Assembly: GCF_946479715.1 (NCBI RefSeq)
Contig: NZ_CAMLHF010000127.1
Span: forward strand, 1-16,231
Source: an uncultured Pedobacter sp.
GTDB taxonomy: Bacteria > Bacteroidota > Bacteroidia > Sphingobacteriales > Sphingobacteriaceae
Reading direction: 5' to 3'
DNA length: 16,231 bases
Of this stretch, positions 7,839-16,231 are shown piece after piece; the first letter of the stretch is position 1; each line of letters begins with the position of its first letter. Position numbers and translations under genes: made by a program. The notes beneath the pieces were generated by a model that was not told the origin of the DNA, searched no databases, and saw nothing but the letters and a program-made list of their open reading frames with translations.

Positions 7839-9887
7839 ATGTGGTTAGACAAATTTATGTCGACCACAACCAGAATACTCTGCACATTAGTTCTTGCCCT
7901 CTCCTTTTTTAATGTAAAGGCTCAGGAAGATTCGCTTATTAAGGATATTATTGAAAGTTTTGCTGAAAACTTATCAGATGATTATGACCTTTCTGAATTA
8001 ACAGAACGCCTTACATATTATAGAAGGCATCCCATAGACCTCAACCGGACAAGTCCTGAAGAACTGAAAAATCTGATCTTTTTGTCGCCACTTCAGATCA
8101 GTAATTTCTTTAATCACCTTCATAACAACGGTAAACTATTAGACATCCTTGAACTTCAAGGCATTGATGGATTCGACTTACAGACCATAACGCTTTTGCT
8201 CCCTTTTGTTACCCTAAAGGCACCCTTACCAATTTCGGATATTGGTTATAAAGAGCTGGTTAAAAAGGGAAACAATGATTTAATATTTAGATATGGCCGG
8301 CTGTTTCAAACTCAAAAGGGCTTTAAGGACTTACCCGGAAGCAGGTATTTGGGCACACCAGACAAGCTCCTTTTGCGATACAGATATGCCTATTCAAATA
8401 TCCTTTCGGCATCTCTGGTTGCTGAAAAAGATGCGGGTGAGTACTTAGTTAATAACAAAACAGGTGTAGATCATTTGTCGGGCAATGTTGCCTTTTATAA
8501 ACTTGAAAGGGTTAAAAAACTTGTATTGGGAGATTACAGTCTGCAATTTGGTCAGGGTTTGGCACTTTGGTCGGGCTTTGCATTTGGAAAGGGTCCTGAT
8601 GTTACAAGTGTAGCAAGTAAAGATGTAGGACTTAGGCCTTACTCCTCTTCAAATGAGGCTTCCTTTTTTAGAGGAATTGCGAGTACAACTAAACTAACCC
8701 AAAACATTGATCTCAGCACTTTTATATCCTACAGAAAACGTGATGCAAGTTTAAAAACCAGTGATGATAAGACTACATTACAAACCATTGGAATAACTGG
8801 CCTGCATCGTACAAAGACTGAGCTTAAAAACCAAAGATGCCTTGGACAATTGATTTTTGGCGGGGCACTACAATACTTAACCAACAACCTAAATCTTGGC
8901 TTTGTTGCCTATCAATCTAGCTATCAGCACGAGTTTGTAACCGGAACTTCCCTCTACAACAAGTACGCTTTTACTGGAAAAAACCTGACTAACACCGGTT
9001 TCCACTATAGCTATACTTTCAAAAACATCTATTTCTATGGCGAAACAGCTTACAGCTTAAATGGCGGATGGGCGGTTGTTAATGGTGCAATGGCTAGCTT
9101 GTCAAAACAGGTATCGGCTGTTTTGCTACATCGCAATTACGATAAGGATTACCATAGTTTTTTCAGTAATGGTGTGGGCGAAGCCACAAAGATCAGCAAT
9201 GAAAAAGGCTGGTATGCCGGCCTAAATTATACGCCATCCAGGCACTGGACTTTTTCCCTTTATGGCGATTACTTTAGATTTCCCTGGTTAAAATATCGGG
9301 TAGATTCTGCCTCCTCGGGATACGAGGCATTCACTCAGGCAGCCTACACTCCTACCAAAACTTTTAAGATTTTAACAAGATATAAACGGGAGATAAAACA
9401 ACAAAATGCCGATGCTAGCAGTAAATATCCGTATTTGCAGGACGTAAGTAAGGAGAATTACAGAGTAGAATGCAACTGGCAGCTCAGCAAAAAAATTGGC
9501 TTTCAACAGCGTGCGGAGCTTGTTCATTATAAAAAGGGAACTGCAGATGAGTTTGGCTATATGGCCTACCAGGACTTTAACTATCGCCCTTTGTCATCTA
9601 AGCTTTCAGGCAATATTCGTTTGGCCTATTTCAACACCCCATCTTACAATAGCCGTATCTATGCCTACGAAGACGATGTTTTATATGGTTCTAGCTTTGG
9701 TGCATATAATGGCAAAGGGATCAGAACCTTTGCTAATGTAAGATGGCGGGTACTAAGAAAGATGGATGTATGGGGCAGATATGGGCTTTACACTTACAAG
9801 GATGTTGAAAAGATAGGTTCAGGACTGGATGAAATAGAAGGCAATAAAAAGTCTGATTTCAAGGTACAGGTTCGTTATCAGTTTTAG
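7839..9887 (+). CDS. Helix-hairpin-helix protein with predicted outer-membrane beta-barrel
   Basis: This 682-residue protein has a Sec signal peptide (hydrophobic ILCTLVLALSFF, cleavage near VKAQ, residue 29). Residues about 50-125 read as helix-hairpin-helix sequence of the ComEA type: HPIDLNRTSPEELKNLIFLSP followed by a second hairpin in LLDILELQGIDGFDLQTITLLLPF. From about residue 145 onward it is a long run of alternating aromatic/polar beta-strands (DLIFRYGRLFQ, LLLRYRYAYSN and many more) ending in FKVQVRYQF, with the terminal phenylalanine typical of outer-membrane barrels inserted by BAM. An ATG seven codons in (7857) is an equally possible start and keeps the signal peptide. comEC begins 6 bp downstream, suggesting one transcript. 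Inferred role: an outer-membrane component that contacts or passes DNA toward ComEC. Barrel topology and function are unproven. Confidence 0.8.
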   Translation: MWLDKFMSTTTRILCTLVLALSFFNVKAQEDSLIKDIIESFAENLSDDYDLSELTERLTYYRRHPIDLNRTSPEELKNLIFLSPLQISNFFNHLHNNGKLLDILELQGIDGFDLQTITLLLPFVTLKAPLPISDIGYKELVKKGNNDLIFRYGRLFQTQKGFKDLPGSRYLGTPDKLLLRYRYAYSNILSASLVAEKDAGEYLVNNKTGVDHLSGNVAFYKLERVKKLVLGDYSLQFGQGLALWSGFAFGKGPDVTSVASKDVGLRPYSSSNEASFFRGIASTTKLTQNIDLSTFISYRKRDASLKTSDDKTTLQTIGITGLHRTKTELKNQRCLGQLIFGGALQYLTNNLNLGFVAYQSSYQHEFVTGTSLYNKYAFTGKNLTNTGFHYSYTFKNIYFYGETAYSLNGGWAVVNGAMASLSKQVSAVLLHRNYDKDYHSFFSNGVGEATKISNEKGWYAGLNYTPSRHWTFSLYGDYFRFPWLKYRVDSASSGYEAFTQAAYTPTKTFKILTRYKREIKQQNADASSKYPYLQDVSKENYRVECNWQLSKKIGFQQRAELVHYKKGTADEFGYMAYQDFNYRPLSSKLSGNIRLAYFNTPSYNSRIYAYEDDVLYGSSFGAYNGKGIRTFANVRWRVLRKMDVWGRYGLYTYKDVEKIGSGLDEIEGNKKSDFKVQVRYQF

Positions 9888-9893
9888 CAGGAT

Positions 9894-11696
9894 ATGAAGG
9901 ATCAAATATTCTTTTTGAGGATTTTACTTCCCTTTGTTTTGGGCATAATTACCTTTTACCATACAACTGATCCTTCATTTACCTTAATAATTGGTTCATT
10001 ATGTTTTGTATGCCTTTTATTCCTGGTCTTATTAAACTTGTATTACAAGAGACTAAAAGCGTACCAATTTAAGAGCTGGATAGCAGGTTTAACTTATACT
10101 TCCCTATTTCTGTTTAGTGCTTTCGCGTGTATTTTGAATAAACAATGCTTAAGTGATAACTACTTTAACTCCAAACAGCAGAATTACTTAAAAGTGTTAG
10201 TTAACGATGAGCCTCAGCTAAAATCAGGTATTTTAAGGTTCAAGGGGAATGTTACCAAAGCTTACTCATACAAAAATTGCCAGGCAGAAACGGAAAAGGT
10301 AATTGGTAAATTAATGGTATCTGTAAAAACAGACAGTTTAAATCCAATATCATTAGCTTATGGTGATGAATTGATTCTCTCTGGAAATACAACAGCAATA
10401 GCGACCCCATACAACCCCTTTGAGTTTGATTACAGATCATGGCTGGCGGCACAAAACATTTATCATCAGGTATTTTTAAAACAACATCAGCTGGTAAAGC
10501 TTAACGGAAACGCAGGCAATCCTGTAATTGCTTATGCTTTAACTTTACGGGCTAAGCAAGTGCAATTCTATAGGAAGCTACTTAAAGATGATGATGCATT
10601 TGCTGTGGCCTCTACACTCATTTTGGGATATAGGGCCGATTTAAGTCAGGACACTTTAAATATTTATTCTAAAACAGGGACTATTCATGCACTTTCTGTT
10701 TCAGGAATGCATGTTGGACTGATTTACATCGTGTTGAATTGGCTATTTCAATACCTGGATAGAAATCGCTTATTAAAAATAGGTAAAGTTGCCCTTATTG
10801 TTGTTCTGATCTGGTTTTATGCTTTGCTGACAGGTTTTTCGCCTTCGGTATTGCGATCAGCAATAATGCTTTCTGCGTACATCATTGCAAAGTTCTTTAA
10901 CAGGCAGGGCAATAGTTACAACATCATATCATTCGCAGCTTTTTCTTTACTGGTTTACGATCCTTTTTTAATATGGGATGTTGGCTTTCAGCTGTCATTT
11001 CTAGCAGTATTGGGCTTAATCTATTTGCAACCTAAAATACAGAACTGGTGGCATCCTCAAAACAAATGGGTAAATAAGCTTTGGGAAATAATAGCCATGT
11101 CGTTAGCTGCACAACTAATTACTTTTCCGCTTAGCATTTATTATTTTCATCAGTTTCCCATTTACTTTTTAATCAGCAATCTTTTCATAATGGTCCCTAT
11201 TGCTTTGCTAATGTATCTGGGCATTATTATCTTGTTAGGTAAACTCGAATTTTTGGCTCCAATTTTTGAATGGCTCATTAAATTCACAAATTCAGGACTT
11301 CAGTGGATTGCAGATTTACCGCTATCGAGCCTTTCGGCAATATGGATAAGTAAAACGGAACTATGGTTGCTTTGCATAGCACTTACCTTATTTATTTTAG
11401 CATTAGCTGGTTTTAAAAAGCGAATGTTATTGTTTTCATTAGCTTGTTTTATGGTCTTTCAATCCTTTTTAGCCTACGATAAATTAAAGGCTTTTCATCA
11501 GAAAAAGACTATTGTGTTTAACCTGCGTAAAAACTACGCTACTGCTTTTATTTGGGGACAGAAAGCAATGGTGATCACTAATTTAAATCCGACAAGCAGA
11601 GACTTTAAGTATTTTATCCAACCTGCTCTTGATCAACATAAAATAAAAGAAATCGTATGTATGGAAGGGTCTATAATAAAAGAGGACGATAGGTAA
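9894..11696 (+). CDS. comEC: ComEC/Rec2-family DNA-uptake membrane protein
   Basis: This 600-residue polytopic inner-membrane protein is related to the channel that carries single-stranded DNA into the cytoplasm in natural transformation. An N-terminal DUF4131-type region has hydrophobic segments at about 8-45 and 64-80, followed by a soluble beta-rich stretch holding YNPFEFDYRSWL (173-184). The Competence domain carries the family core GTIHALSVSGMHVG (262-275), GFSPSVLRSAIM near 315-325, and VGFQLSFLAVLGL, with many later membrane helices. The C-terminus (about 545-600) is a short remnant with no HxHxDH, so the metallo-beta-lactamase-like nuclease domain of full-length ComEC is absent, as I recall for many Bacteroidota members. 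It starts 6 bp after the helix-hairpin-helix barrel gene. The family is secure; active competence in this organism is not shown. Confidence 0.93.
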   Translation: MKDQIFFLRILLPFVLGIITFYHTTDPSFTLIIGSLCFVCLLFLVLLNLYYKRLKAYQFKSWIAGLTYTSLFLFSAFACILNKQCLSDNYFNSKQQNYLKVLVNDEPQLKSGILRFKGNVTKAYSYKNCQAETEKVIGKLMVSVKTDSLNPISLAYGDELILSGNTTAIATPYNPFEFDYRSWLAAQNIYHQVFLKQHQLVKLNGNAGNPVIAYALTLRAKQVQFYRKLLKDDDAFAVASTLILGYRADLSQDTLNIYSKTGTIHALSVSGMHVGLIYIVLNWLFQYLDRNRLLKIGKVALIVVLIWFYALLTGFSPSVLRSAIMLSAYIIAKFFNRQGNSYNIISFAAFSLLVYDPFLIWDVGFQLSFLAVLGLIYLQPKIQNWWHPQNKWVNKLWEIIAMSLAAQLITFPLSIYYFHQFPIYFLISNLFIMVPIALLMYLGIIILLGKLEFLAPIFEWLIKFTNSGLQWIADLPLSSLSAIWISKTELWLLCIALTLFILALAGFKKRMLLFSLACFMVFQSFLAYDKLKAFHQKKTIVFNLRKNYATAFIWGQKAMVITNLNPTSRDFKYFIQPALDQHKIKEIVCMEGSIIKEDDR

Positions 11697-11735
11697 CCAG
11701 CCCACCGCCCTAACCTAAACTGGGTAAAACCTAAC

Positions 11736-13424
11736 TTACCAGTAAATTGTATATAGTGCCACAATTAGCCCGCAAACAATGATTGCGCCAACTGTAAAAG
11801 CCCTATTAGTTCTAAACATTTCTTTTTCTATTTCAAGTCCGTTTGTTAGTACCCCTCTTCTGGTTTCTATGATGCTAATTACATACATCACCACAAGACA
11901 AATGATAAATACAAAACCCATGCGGTCTAGAAATGGTATTTCATAAAGCATGCTCCCATCTCTCTGTTGTACCAGCTTTGAAAAGCCTGTTGAACTGAGG
12001 AATTCCAGGTTCATAACATTTGGAAGGAATTTGAATATCACCGAAAGCGCAAAACCGCCAACTGTTGCAAATAATGCTGCATTTGAGGTTGTCTTTTTCC
12101 AGAAGAAACCAAGGATAAACATGGCAAAAATACCTGGTGAGAAAAATCCGGTATATTCCTGAATAAACTGAAAGCCACCTTTTTTATCGATACCAAGTAA
12201 AGGAGAAATGATGATGGCTACAAGCATTGCAAGGATAACGGTAATCCGTCCAATTACTACCTGTTTGTCTTCATTCGCTGTTTTATTGATTACTTTCTTA
12301 TAAATATCAAGCGTAAAAATGGTTGCAATACTATTTGCTTTACCAGCAAGGGAAGCAACTACCGCAGCGGTTAATGCGGCAAACGACAATCCCTTTAATC
12401 CGGCAGGAAGAAGATTTAAAAGCACAGGATAAGCACTGTCCGGAGATACCTCTCCGCCTTGTATCATATCTGTTTTAAAGTCGCCATACCCTTCTTTGTA
12501 AAGAACAAACGCTGCTATACCTGGAAGTACCACGATAACCGGCATCAGTAATTTTAAGAAAGAGGCAAAAAGCAGTCCGTTTCTTGCTGTTTTAAGATCA
12601 GCTCCAAGTGCTCTCTGAGTGATGTACTGATTGCAACCCCAATAGTTAAGGTTTACAATCCACATACCACCTATTAGTACAGTTAAGCCCGGCAGATCAA
12701 GATAATTCTCATTATCTTTCTTAAAGATCATATGAAAATGCTCTTCGGCATGGACTTTTAAAAGACTAAAACCTTTCATTACCCCACTTGAACCGAAATG
12801 CGTAGCTACCAGCTCTAAGGCCAGATAGGTAGTTGCCAAACCACCAAGGATAAGGAAAAACACTTGAATTACGTCTGTATAACCAATTACCTTCATTCCA
12901 CCAAGGGTAATGATGATGGAGAAAATAGCCAGCAGATACATACACGCAGTAAGGTTAATTCCTGATATGCTGTGGATTGCCAGAGCCCCTAAATAAAGTA
13001 TGGAGGTTAAGTTTACTACTACATATAGTAACAACCAGAAAATAGCCATAATCATTGCTACAGTACCGTTGTAACGCTGATTTAAGAACTGTGGCATGGT
13101 GTATATCTTATTTTTAAGGTATACAGGTATAAAAAACACCGCCACAATTATTAAGGTAACAGCCGCCATCCATTCATAGGTAGCAATTGCCAGCCCCATC
13201 TTAAATCCTGATCCGCTCATTCCAATAAACTGCTCTGCAGAAATATTGGAGGCAATAAGGGAAGCCCCTATTGCCCACCAGGTAAGTGAGTCTTTGGCCA
13301 GAAAGAAATCCTTTGAGTTCTCCTTATGAGCCTTTTTTTGTCTATAAACCCACCATCCGTAAAACGCAACGATCAGAAAATAAATCAGGAAAACTGCATA
13401 GTCTAATGCGCCCAGTGTTTTCAT
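11736..13424 (-). CDS. Sodium/sugar symporter, SSS family (probable xylose transporter)
   Basis: This 562-residue membrane protein of the sodium:solute symporter family (SGLT/vSGLT type) has about 14 hydrophobic segments. The N-terminal region around residues 38-75, with SKDFFLAKDSLTWWAIGASL followed by ASNISAEQFIGMSGSGF, is the conserved TM1-TM2 area of sugar symporters. NYWGCNQYITQRALGA and ASLAGKANSIATIFTLDIY (the TM8 sodium-site region) also match. Placement 22 bp downstream of xylA, in the same direction, points to xylose/Na+ import, though SSS sugar carriers can take glucose or galactose. It is complete and is the last gene of the operon; its stop lies 39 bp from the convergent comEC stop. 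A bulged 7-bp stem (CTGGGTAA at 11720-11727 with TTACCAG at 11736-11742) overlaps its stop codon and is too weak to call a terminator. Confidence 0.9.
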   Translation of the reverse strand: MKTLGALDYAVFLIYFLIVAFYGWWVYRQKKAHKENSKDFFLAKDSLTWWAIGASLIASNISAEQFIGMSGSGFKMGLAIATYEWMAAVTLIIVAVFFIPVYLKNKIYTMPQFLNQRYNGTVAMIMAIFWLLLYVVVNLTSILYLGALAIHSISGINLTACMYLLAIFSIIITLGGMKVIGYTDVIQVFFLILGGLATTYLALELVATHFGSSGVMKGFSLLKVHAEEHFHMIFKKDNENYLDLPGLTVLIGGMWIVNLNYWGCNQYITQRALGADLKTARNGLLFASFLKLLMPVIVVLPGIAAFVLYKEGYGDFKTDMIQGGEVSPDSAYPVLLNLLPAGLKGLSFAALTAAVVASLAGKANSIATIFTLDIYKKVINKTANEDKQVVIGRITVILAMLVAIIISPLLGIDKKGGFQFIQEYTGFFSPGIFAMFILGFFWKKTTSNAALFATVGGFALSVIFKFLPNVMNLEFLSSTGFSKLVQQRDGSMLYEIPFLDRMGFVFIICLVVMYVISIIETRRGVLTNGLEIEKEMFRTNRAFTVGAIIVCGLIVALYTIYW

Positions 13425-13446
13425 AAATTCCGGTTAATCGCTGAAT

Positions 13447-14775
13447 TTAAATGTGTCTGTTGATTAAGTTTTCAAGGAATTCTTGTCTGCCGCTTAGTGT
13501 TTGTGGCTCGCCATTCTGAATTGCATAATCGCGTAGATCTTCAAGACTTAAGCTGCCGTTTTCAAAGTCTTTTCCTTTACCGCTATCAAAAGATGCATAT
13601 CTGTCTGTTCTGATTTTTTTGTAGTCAGAGTTTTGAAGTATATCATCAGCAACGATAAGCGCACGGGCAAACATGTCCATACCACCAATATGCGCATAAA
13701 ACAAATCAGCCTGATCAGTTGAATTTCTACGGATTTTGGCATCAAAGTTTATTCCACCACGACTAAAGCCACCTGCTTCAAGAATGATCAGCATAGACTC
13801 TACCAATTCGTTAATGTTATTTGGGAACTGATCTGTATCCCAGCCATTTTGATAATCTCCACGGTTTGCATCAATAGATCCAAGTAAACCTGCATCTGCA
13901 GCTACTTGTAATTCATGCTGGAAGGTATGACCGGCAAGGGTTGCGTGGTTTACTTCTAGGTTTAATTTAAAATCGCCCAGAAGGTCATATTTTTGAAGGA
14001 AACCTAAAACCGTTGCAGCATCATAATCGTACTGATGCTTAGTAGGCTCACATGGTTTTGGTTCAATTAAGAATGTACCTTTAAATCCATTCTTTCTTGC
14101 ATAATCTTTTGCAGTATGAAGGAACCGTGCAAGATGCTCCTGCTCTCTCTTCATGTCAGTATTTAATAGCGACATGTATCCTTCGCGACCGCCCCAGAAC
14201 ACATAATTCTCTCCACCTAATGCAATAGTTGCATCAAGGGCAGCTTTTACCTGGGCAGCACCATGCGTTAGCACATGAAAATCAGGGTTTGTGGCTGCAC
14301 CGTTCATATATCTTCTGTGCGAGAACAGATTTGCAGTACCCCATAACAATTTTACGCCTGTTTCATCTTGTTTCTGACGGGCATAATCTACCAAAGCCTG
14401 CAGTCTTCTTTCGTTTTCTTTGATGTCATTACCGTAATCTACCATATCAACATCATGGAAGCAGTAATACGGAATACTTAGCTTGGTTAAAAACTCAAAT
14501 GCCGCATCCATTTTATCTTTAGCACGTTCTACAGGATCGCTTTTTTGGTTCCATGGAAAAATATGGCTTGCTTCGCCAAAAGGATCGGCACCGTTGCCAC
14601 AGAATGAATGCCAGTAAGCGCCGGCGAAACGAAGGTGATCTTTAAGTGTTTTCCCAGCTACAATCCTTTCAGGATCATACCATTTAAATGCCAGAGGATT
14701 GTCGCTTTCACGTCCCTCGAAGTTAACCTTACCGATATTTTTAAAAATTTCGCTATTCAAAGTGTTTACGCTCAT
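13447..14775 (-). CDS. xylA: Xylose isomerase
   Basis: This 442-residue TIM-barrel enzyme converts D-xylose to D-xylulose in the cytoplasm. It is the long (class II) form, as in E. coli and Bacteroides. Active-site residues are all present: W54 in AYWHSF, H106 and D109 in CFHDVD, E237 and K239 in LIEPKP, E273 and H276 in NLEVNH, D301 in [10 protein letters not shown]312, and D344 in INFDAK. These supply the two divalent metal sites and the ring-opening histidine. The ATG at 14773-14775 lies 10 bp after the xylB stop, and the symporter follows 22 bp downstream, so the three genes form one operon. Nothing in the protein looks disrupted. Confidence 0.98.
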   Translation of the reverse strand: MSVNTLNSEIFKNIGKVNFEGRESDNPLAFKWYDPERIVAGKTLKDHLRFAGAYWHSFCGNGADPFGEASHIFPWNQKSDPVERAKDKMDAAFEFLTKLSIPYYCFHDVDMVDYGNDIKENERRLQALVDYARQKQDETGVKLLWGTANLFSHRRYMNGAATNPDFHVLTHGAAQVKAALDATIALGGENYVFWGGREGYMSLLNTDMKREQEHLARFLHTAKDYARKNGFKGTFLIEPKPCEPTKHQYDYDAATVLGFLQKYDLLGDFKLNLEVNHATLAGHTFQHELQVAADAGLLGSIDANRGDYQNGWDTDQFPNNINELVESMLIILEAGGFSRGGINFDAKIRRNSTDQADLFYAHIGGMDMFARALIVADDILQNSDYKKIRTDRYASFDSGKGKDFENGSLSLEDLRDYAIQNGEPQTLSGRQEFLENLINRHI

Positions 14776-14785
14776 GTTGATTTTT

Positions 14786-16183
14786 TTATTTATTTAATGA
14801 TTCTAATTTTTGTTCAAGAAGTTTTTTCCAGGTTTGATATTCATCTTCCAGAGTTTCTTTTGTTGGTTCTACCAGCTTAACAGGCTTTTTATTACTAAAT
14901 GCTTCGCTAACAGTTTTAAAGATATTTGCACCAATACCAGCACCTACAGCAGCACCATAACTACCGTCGTTTTCATAAAGTTCTACCGGCACGCCTGTTA
15001 CGTTTACAAAGGTTTGAGAGAAAATATCACTCATAAAAAGATTTGACCTGCCTGCTCTAATCACAGATGGCTTCATTCCATTTTCTCTAAGGATATCTAA
15101 TCCATAACGGAATGAGAATGCAATTCCTTCCTGTACTGCGCGGAATATATGTGCCTGTGTATGCAGGTTAAGGTCTATTTGTTGCAAATGCGCGCCTACA
15201 AGTTTATTATTTAGCATGCGCTCAGCACCATTGCCAAAAGGAAGAACATAGAGTCCATTGCTTCCGGCGGCGATTTTACTTGCTGCATTATTCATGGCAA
15301 CGTAGTCTATTGACGAGCCTATCAGGTTTTTAGCCCATCGGTTCATACTTCCTGTACCATTGATGCAAAGCAAAACGCCTAATCGTTGATCCTGAGCGGT
15401 GTGATTTACGTGCGCAAATGTATTTACACGTGATTGTTTATCGTAAAGTAACTGGTCTGTAACGCCATAAATAACTCCTGACGTTCCAGCTGTTGCCGCT
15501 ACTTCGCCCGGTTGTGTTACATTTAATGAAAGGGCATTGTTTGGCTGATCTCCTGCTTTATAAGCAACCGGAATACCTGCCCTTAAACCTAGCTTTTCGG
15601 CAATCGATTTCTTTACTTGTCCATGTTCAGAAAACACTGGTTTTATCTCCGGAATAATACTTGAAGAAAAACCAAACTGTCCCATAATATCAGTAGAAAT
15701 TCCGTTGGCTTTAAAGTCCCAAAGTATCCCTTCTGATAAGGCAGAATTACTGGTAGTAACCTCTCCGGTAAGTTTCATAGCGATAAAATCTCCAGGCAGC
15801 ATCATCTTGGCTACTTTACTGTAGGTTTCGGGTTCGTTCTTTTTAACCCAGGCCAGTTTTGACGCTGTAAAATTACCAGGCGAGTTAAGCATACGGCTCA
15901 AAACCTGTTCTTTTCCTAAAGCATTAAATGCTTCTTCTCCGGTCTCAACAGCTCTGCTATCACACCATATAATACTGTTTCTCAGACTGTTTTGCTCTTC
16001 ATCTACAATAACAAGCCCGTGCATCTGATAAGCTATACCAATGGCCGAAATGTCTAACGGATTGTATTTACCCTTACTGTTACAATTTAGTATGGCCTGT
16101 TGAACATGTTCCCACCACATATCTGGTGATTGCTCTGCCCACCCTGATTTGAGGGAAATAATCTCCGATTCACTATCCGGATA
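14786..16183 (-). CDS. xylB: Xylulokinase (partial, N-terminus lost at contig end)
   Basis: This FGGY-family kinase phosphorylates D-xylulose to xylulose 5-phosphate, feeding the pentose phosphate pathway. The 465 genuine residues begin with [10 protein letters not shown], which corresponds to a point about 30 residues into full-length xylulokinases (about 495). The first phosphate-binding loop (DxGTxx) is therefore missing. Present are the QMHG motif (visible residues 53-56), IWCDSR (72-77), the catalytic aspartate in KAGDQPNNA (about 212), the [10 protein letters not shown] nucleotide-binding stretch (about 231-240), and the late [24 protein letters not shown] segment. The frame stays open into the adapter, with a GTG at 16196-16198 giving a false MLFRS start; the true start is off the contig. 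Genes run xylB-xylA-symporter. Confidence 0.95.
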   Translation of the reverse strand, partial: YPDSESEIISLKSGWAEQSPDMWWEHVQQAILNCNSKGKYNPLDISAIGIAYQMHGLVIVDEEQNSLRNSIIWCDSRAVETGEEAFNALGKEQVLSRMLNSPGNFTASKLAWVKKNEPETYSKVAKMMLPGDFIAMKLTGEVTTSNSALSEGILWDFKANGISTDIMGQFGFSSSIIPEIKPVFSEHGQVKKSIAEKLGLRAGIPVAYKAGDQPNNALSLNVTQPGEVAATAGTSGVIYGVTDQLLYDKQSRVNTFAHVNHTAQDQRLGVLLCINGTGSMNRWAKNLIGSSIDYVAMNNAASKIAAGSNGLYVLPFGNGAERMLNNKLVGAHLQQIDLNLHTQAHIFRAVQEGIAFSFRYGLDILRENGMKPSVIRAGRSNLFMSDIFSQTFVNVTGVPVELYENDGSYGAAVGAGIGANIFKTVSEAFSNKKPVKLVEPTKETLEDEYQTWKKLLEQKLESLNK

Positions 16184-16231
16184 AGATCGGAAGAGCACAC
16201 GTCTGAACTCCAGTCACTACCACAGATCTCG
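16184..16231. other. Illumina TruSeq adapter with index (sequencing artefact, not genomic)
   Basis: From 16184 the sequence reads AGATCGGAAGAGC and continues for 34 bases as the standard TruSeq index-adapter read-through, ending CCAGTCAC at 16217. Eight bases follow (TACCACAG, 16218-16225) in the index position, then ATCTCG, the start of the constant region after the index. The match includes the order adapter-index-constant region, so chance is ruled out. The genomic sequence ends at 16183. Confidence 0.98.

Noticed and set aside
11697..11742. Possible bidirectional terminator between the comEC and symporter stop codons.
   Set aside because: The only stem (CTGGGTAA with TTACCAG) is bulged, overlaps the symporter stop codon and has no T-run.
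14608..15046. Plus-strand open frames across the xylA-xylB junction.
   Set aside because: They are antisense shadows of two well-conserved enzymes.
1..16231. Search for tRNA, rRNA, CRISPR arrays, phage genes, insertion sequences or toxin-antitoxin pairs.
   Set aside because: None was seen by eye. The gene-free stretches are all under 300 bp and hold only the promoters and hairpins listed.

Overview
The window reads as a fragment of a draft-assembly contig from a Bacteroidota bacterium, most likely Sphingobacteriaceae (Pedobacter-like). The evidence is AT-rich DNA, promoters of the Bacteroidota TAnnTTTG type, a DUF1080 secreted protein, a short MerR protein of the Bacteroidota kind, and a symporter-linked xylose operon. 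The genus is an inference. Both ends cut genes. The last 48 bases are not genomic: they are Illumina TruSeq adapter with an index, read through at the contig end.

Left block (1-3542, minus strand): a tight four-gene operon. In transcription order it holds a GntP/DsdX-type permease, a RidA-family protein, a fold-type III PLP enzyme of the D-serine dehydratase/D-threonine aldolase family, and an M19 (renal dipeptidase-like) peptidase cut by the window start. The PLP enzyme has an HxC metal motif as in D-serine dehydratase. That enzyme's product, 2-aminoacrylate, is the classic RidA substrate. The operon therefore reads as import, dehydration and imine clean-up of D-serine or a similar D-hydroxy amino acid, with a dipeptidase that could feed it.

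Middle block (3543-7781): a secreted DUF1080 protein diverges from the operon and converges on alaS (alanyl-tRNA synthetase). Their shared 3' region (4325-4598) carries three stem-loops, including a perfect 23-bp inverted repeat that looks like a dispersed palindromic element. alaS and a small MerR regulator are divergent, each with a TAnnTTTG element.

Competence-like block (7839-11696, plus strand): a secreted protein with helix-hairpin-helix DNA-binding sequence near its N-terminus and a predicted outer-membrane beta-barrel lies 6 bp upstream of comEC, the inner-membrane DNA-uptake channel. The pairing suggests an outer-membrane partner in DNA import. This is the least described arrangement in the window.

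Right block (11736-16183, minus strand): a xylose operon xylB-xylA-Na+/sugar symporter. xylB lacks its N-terminus because the contig ends there, and its apparent start codon lies in the adapter. Any upstream regulator and promoter are outside the window.
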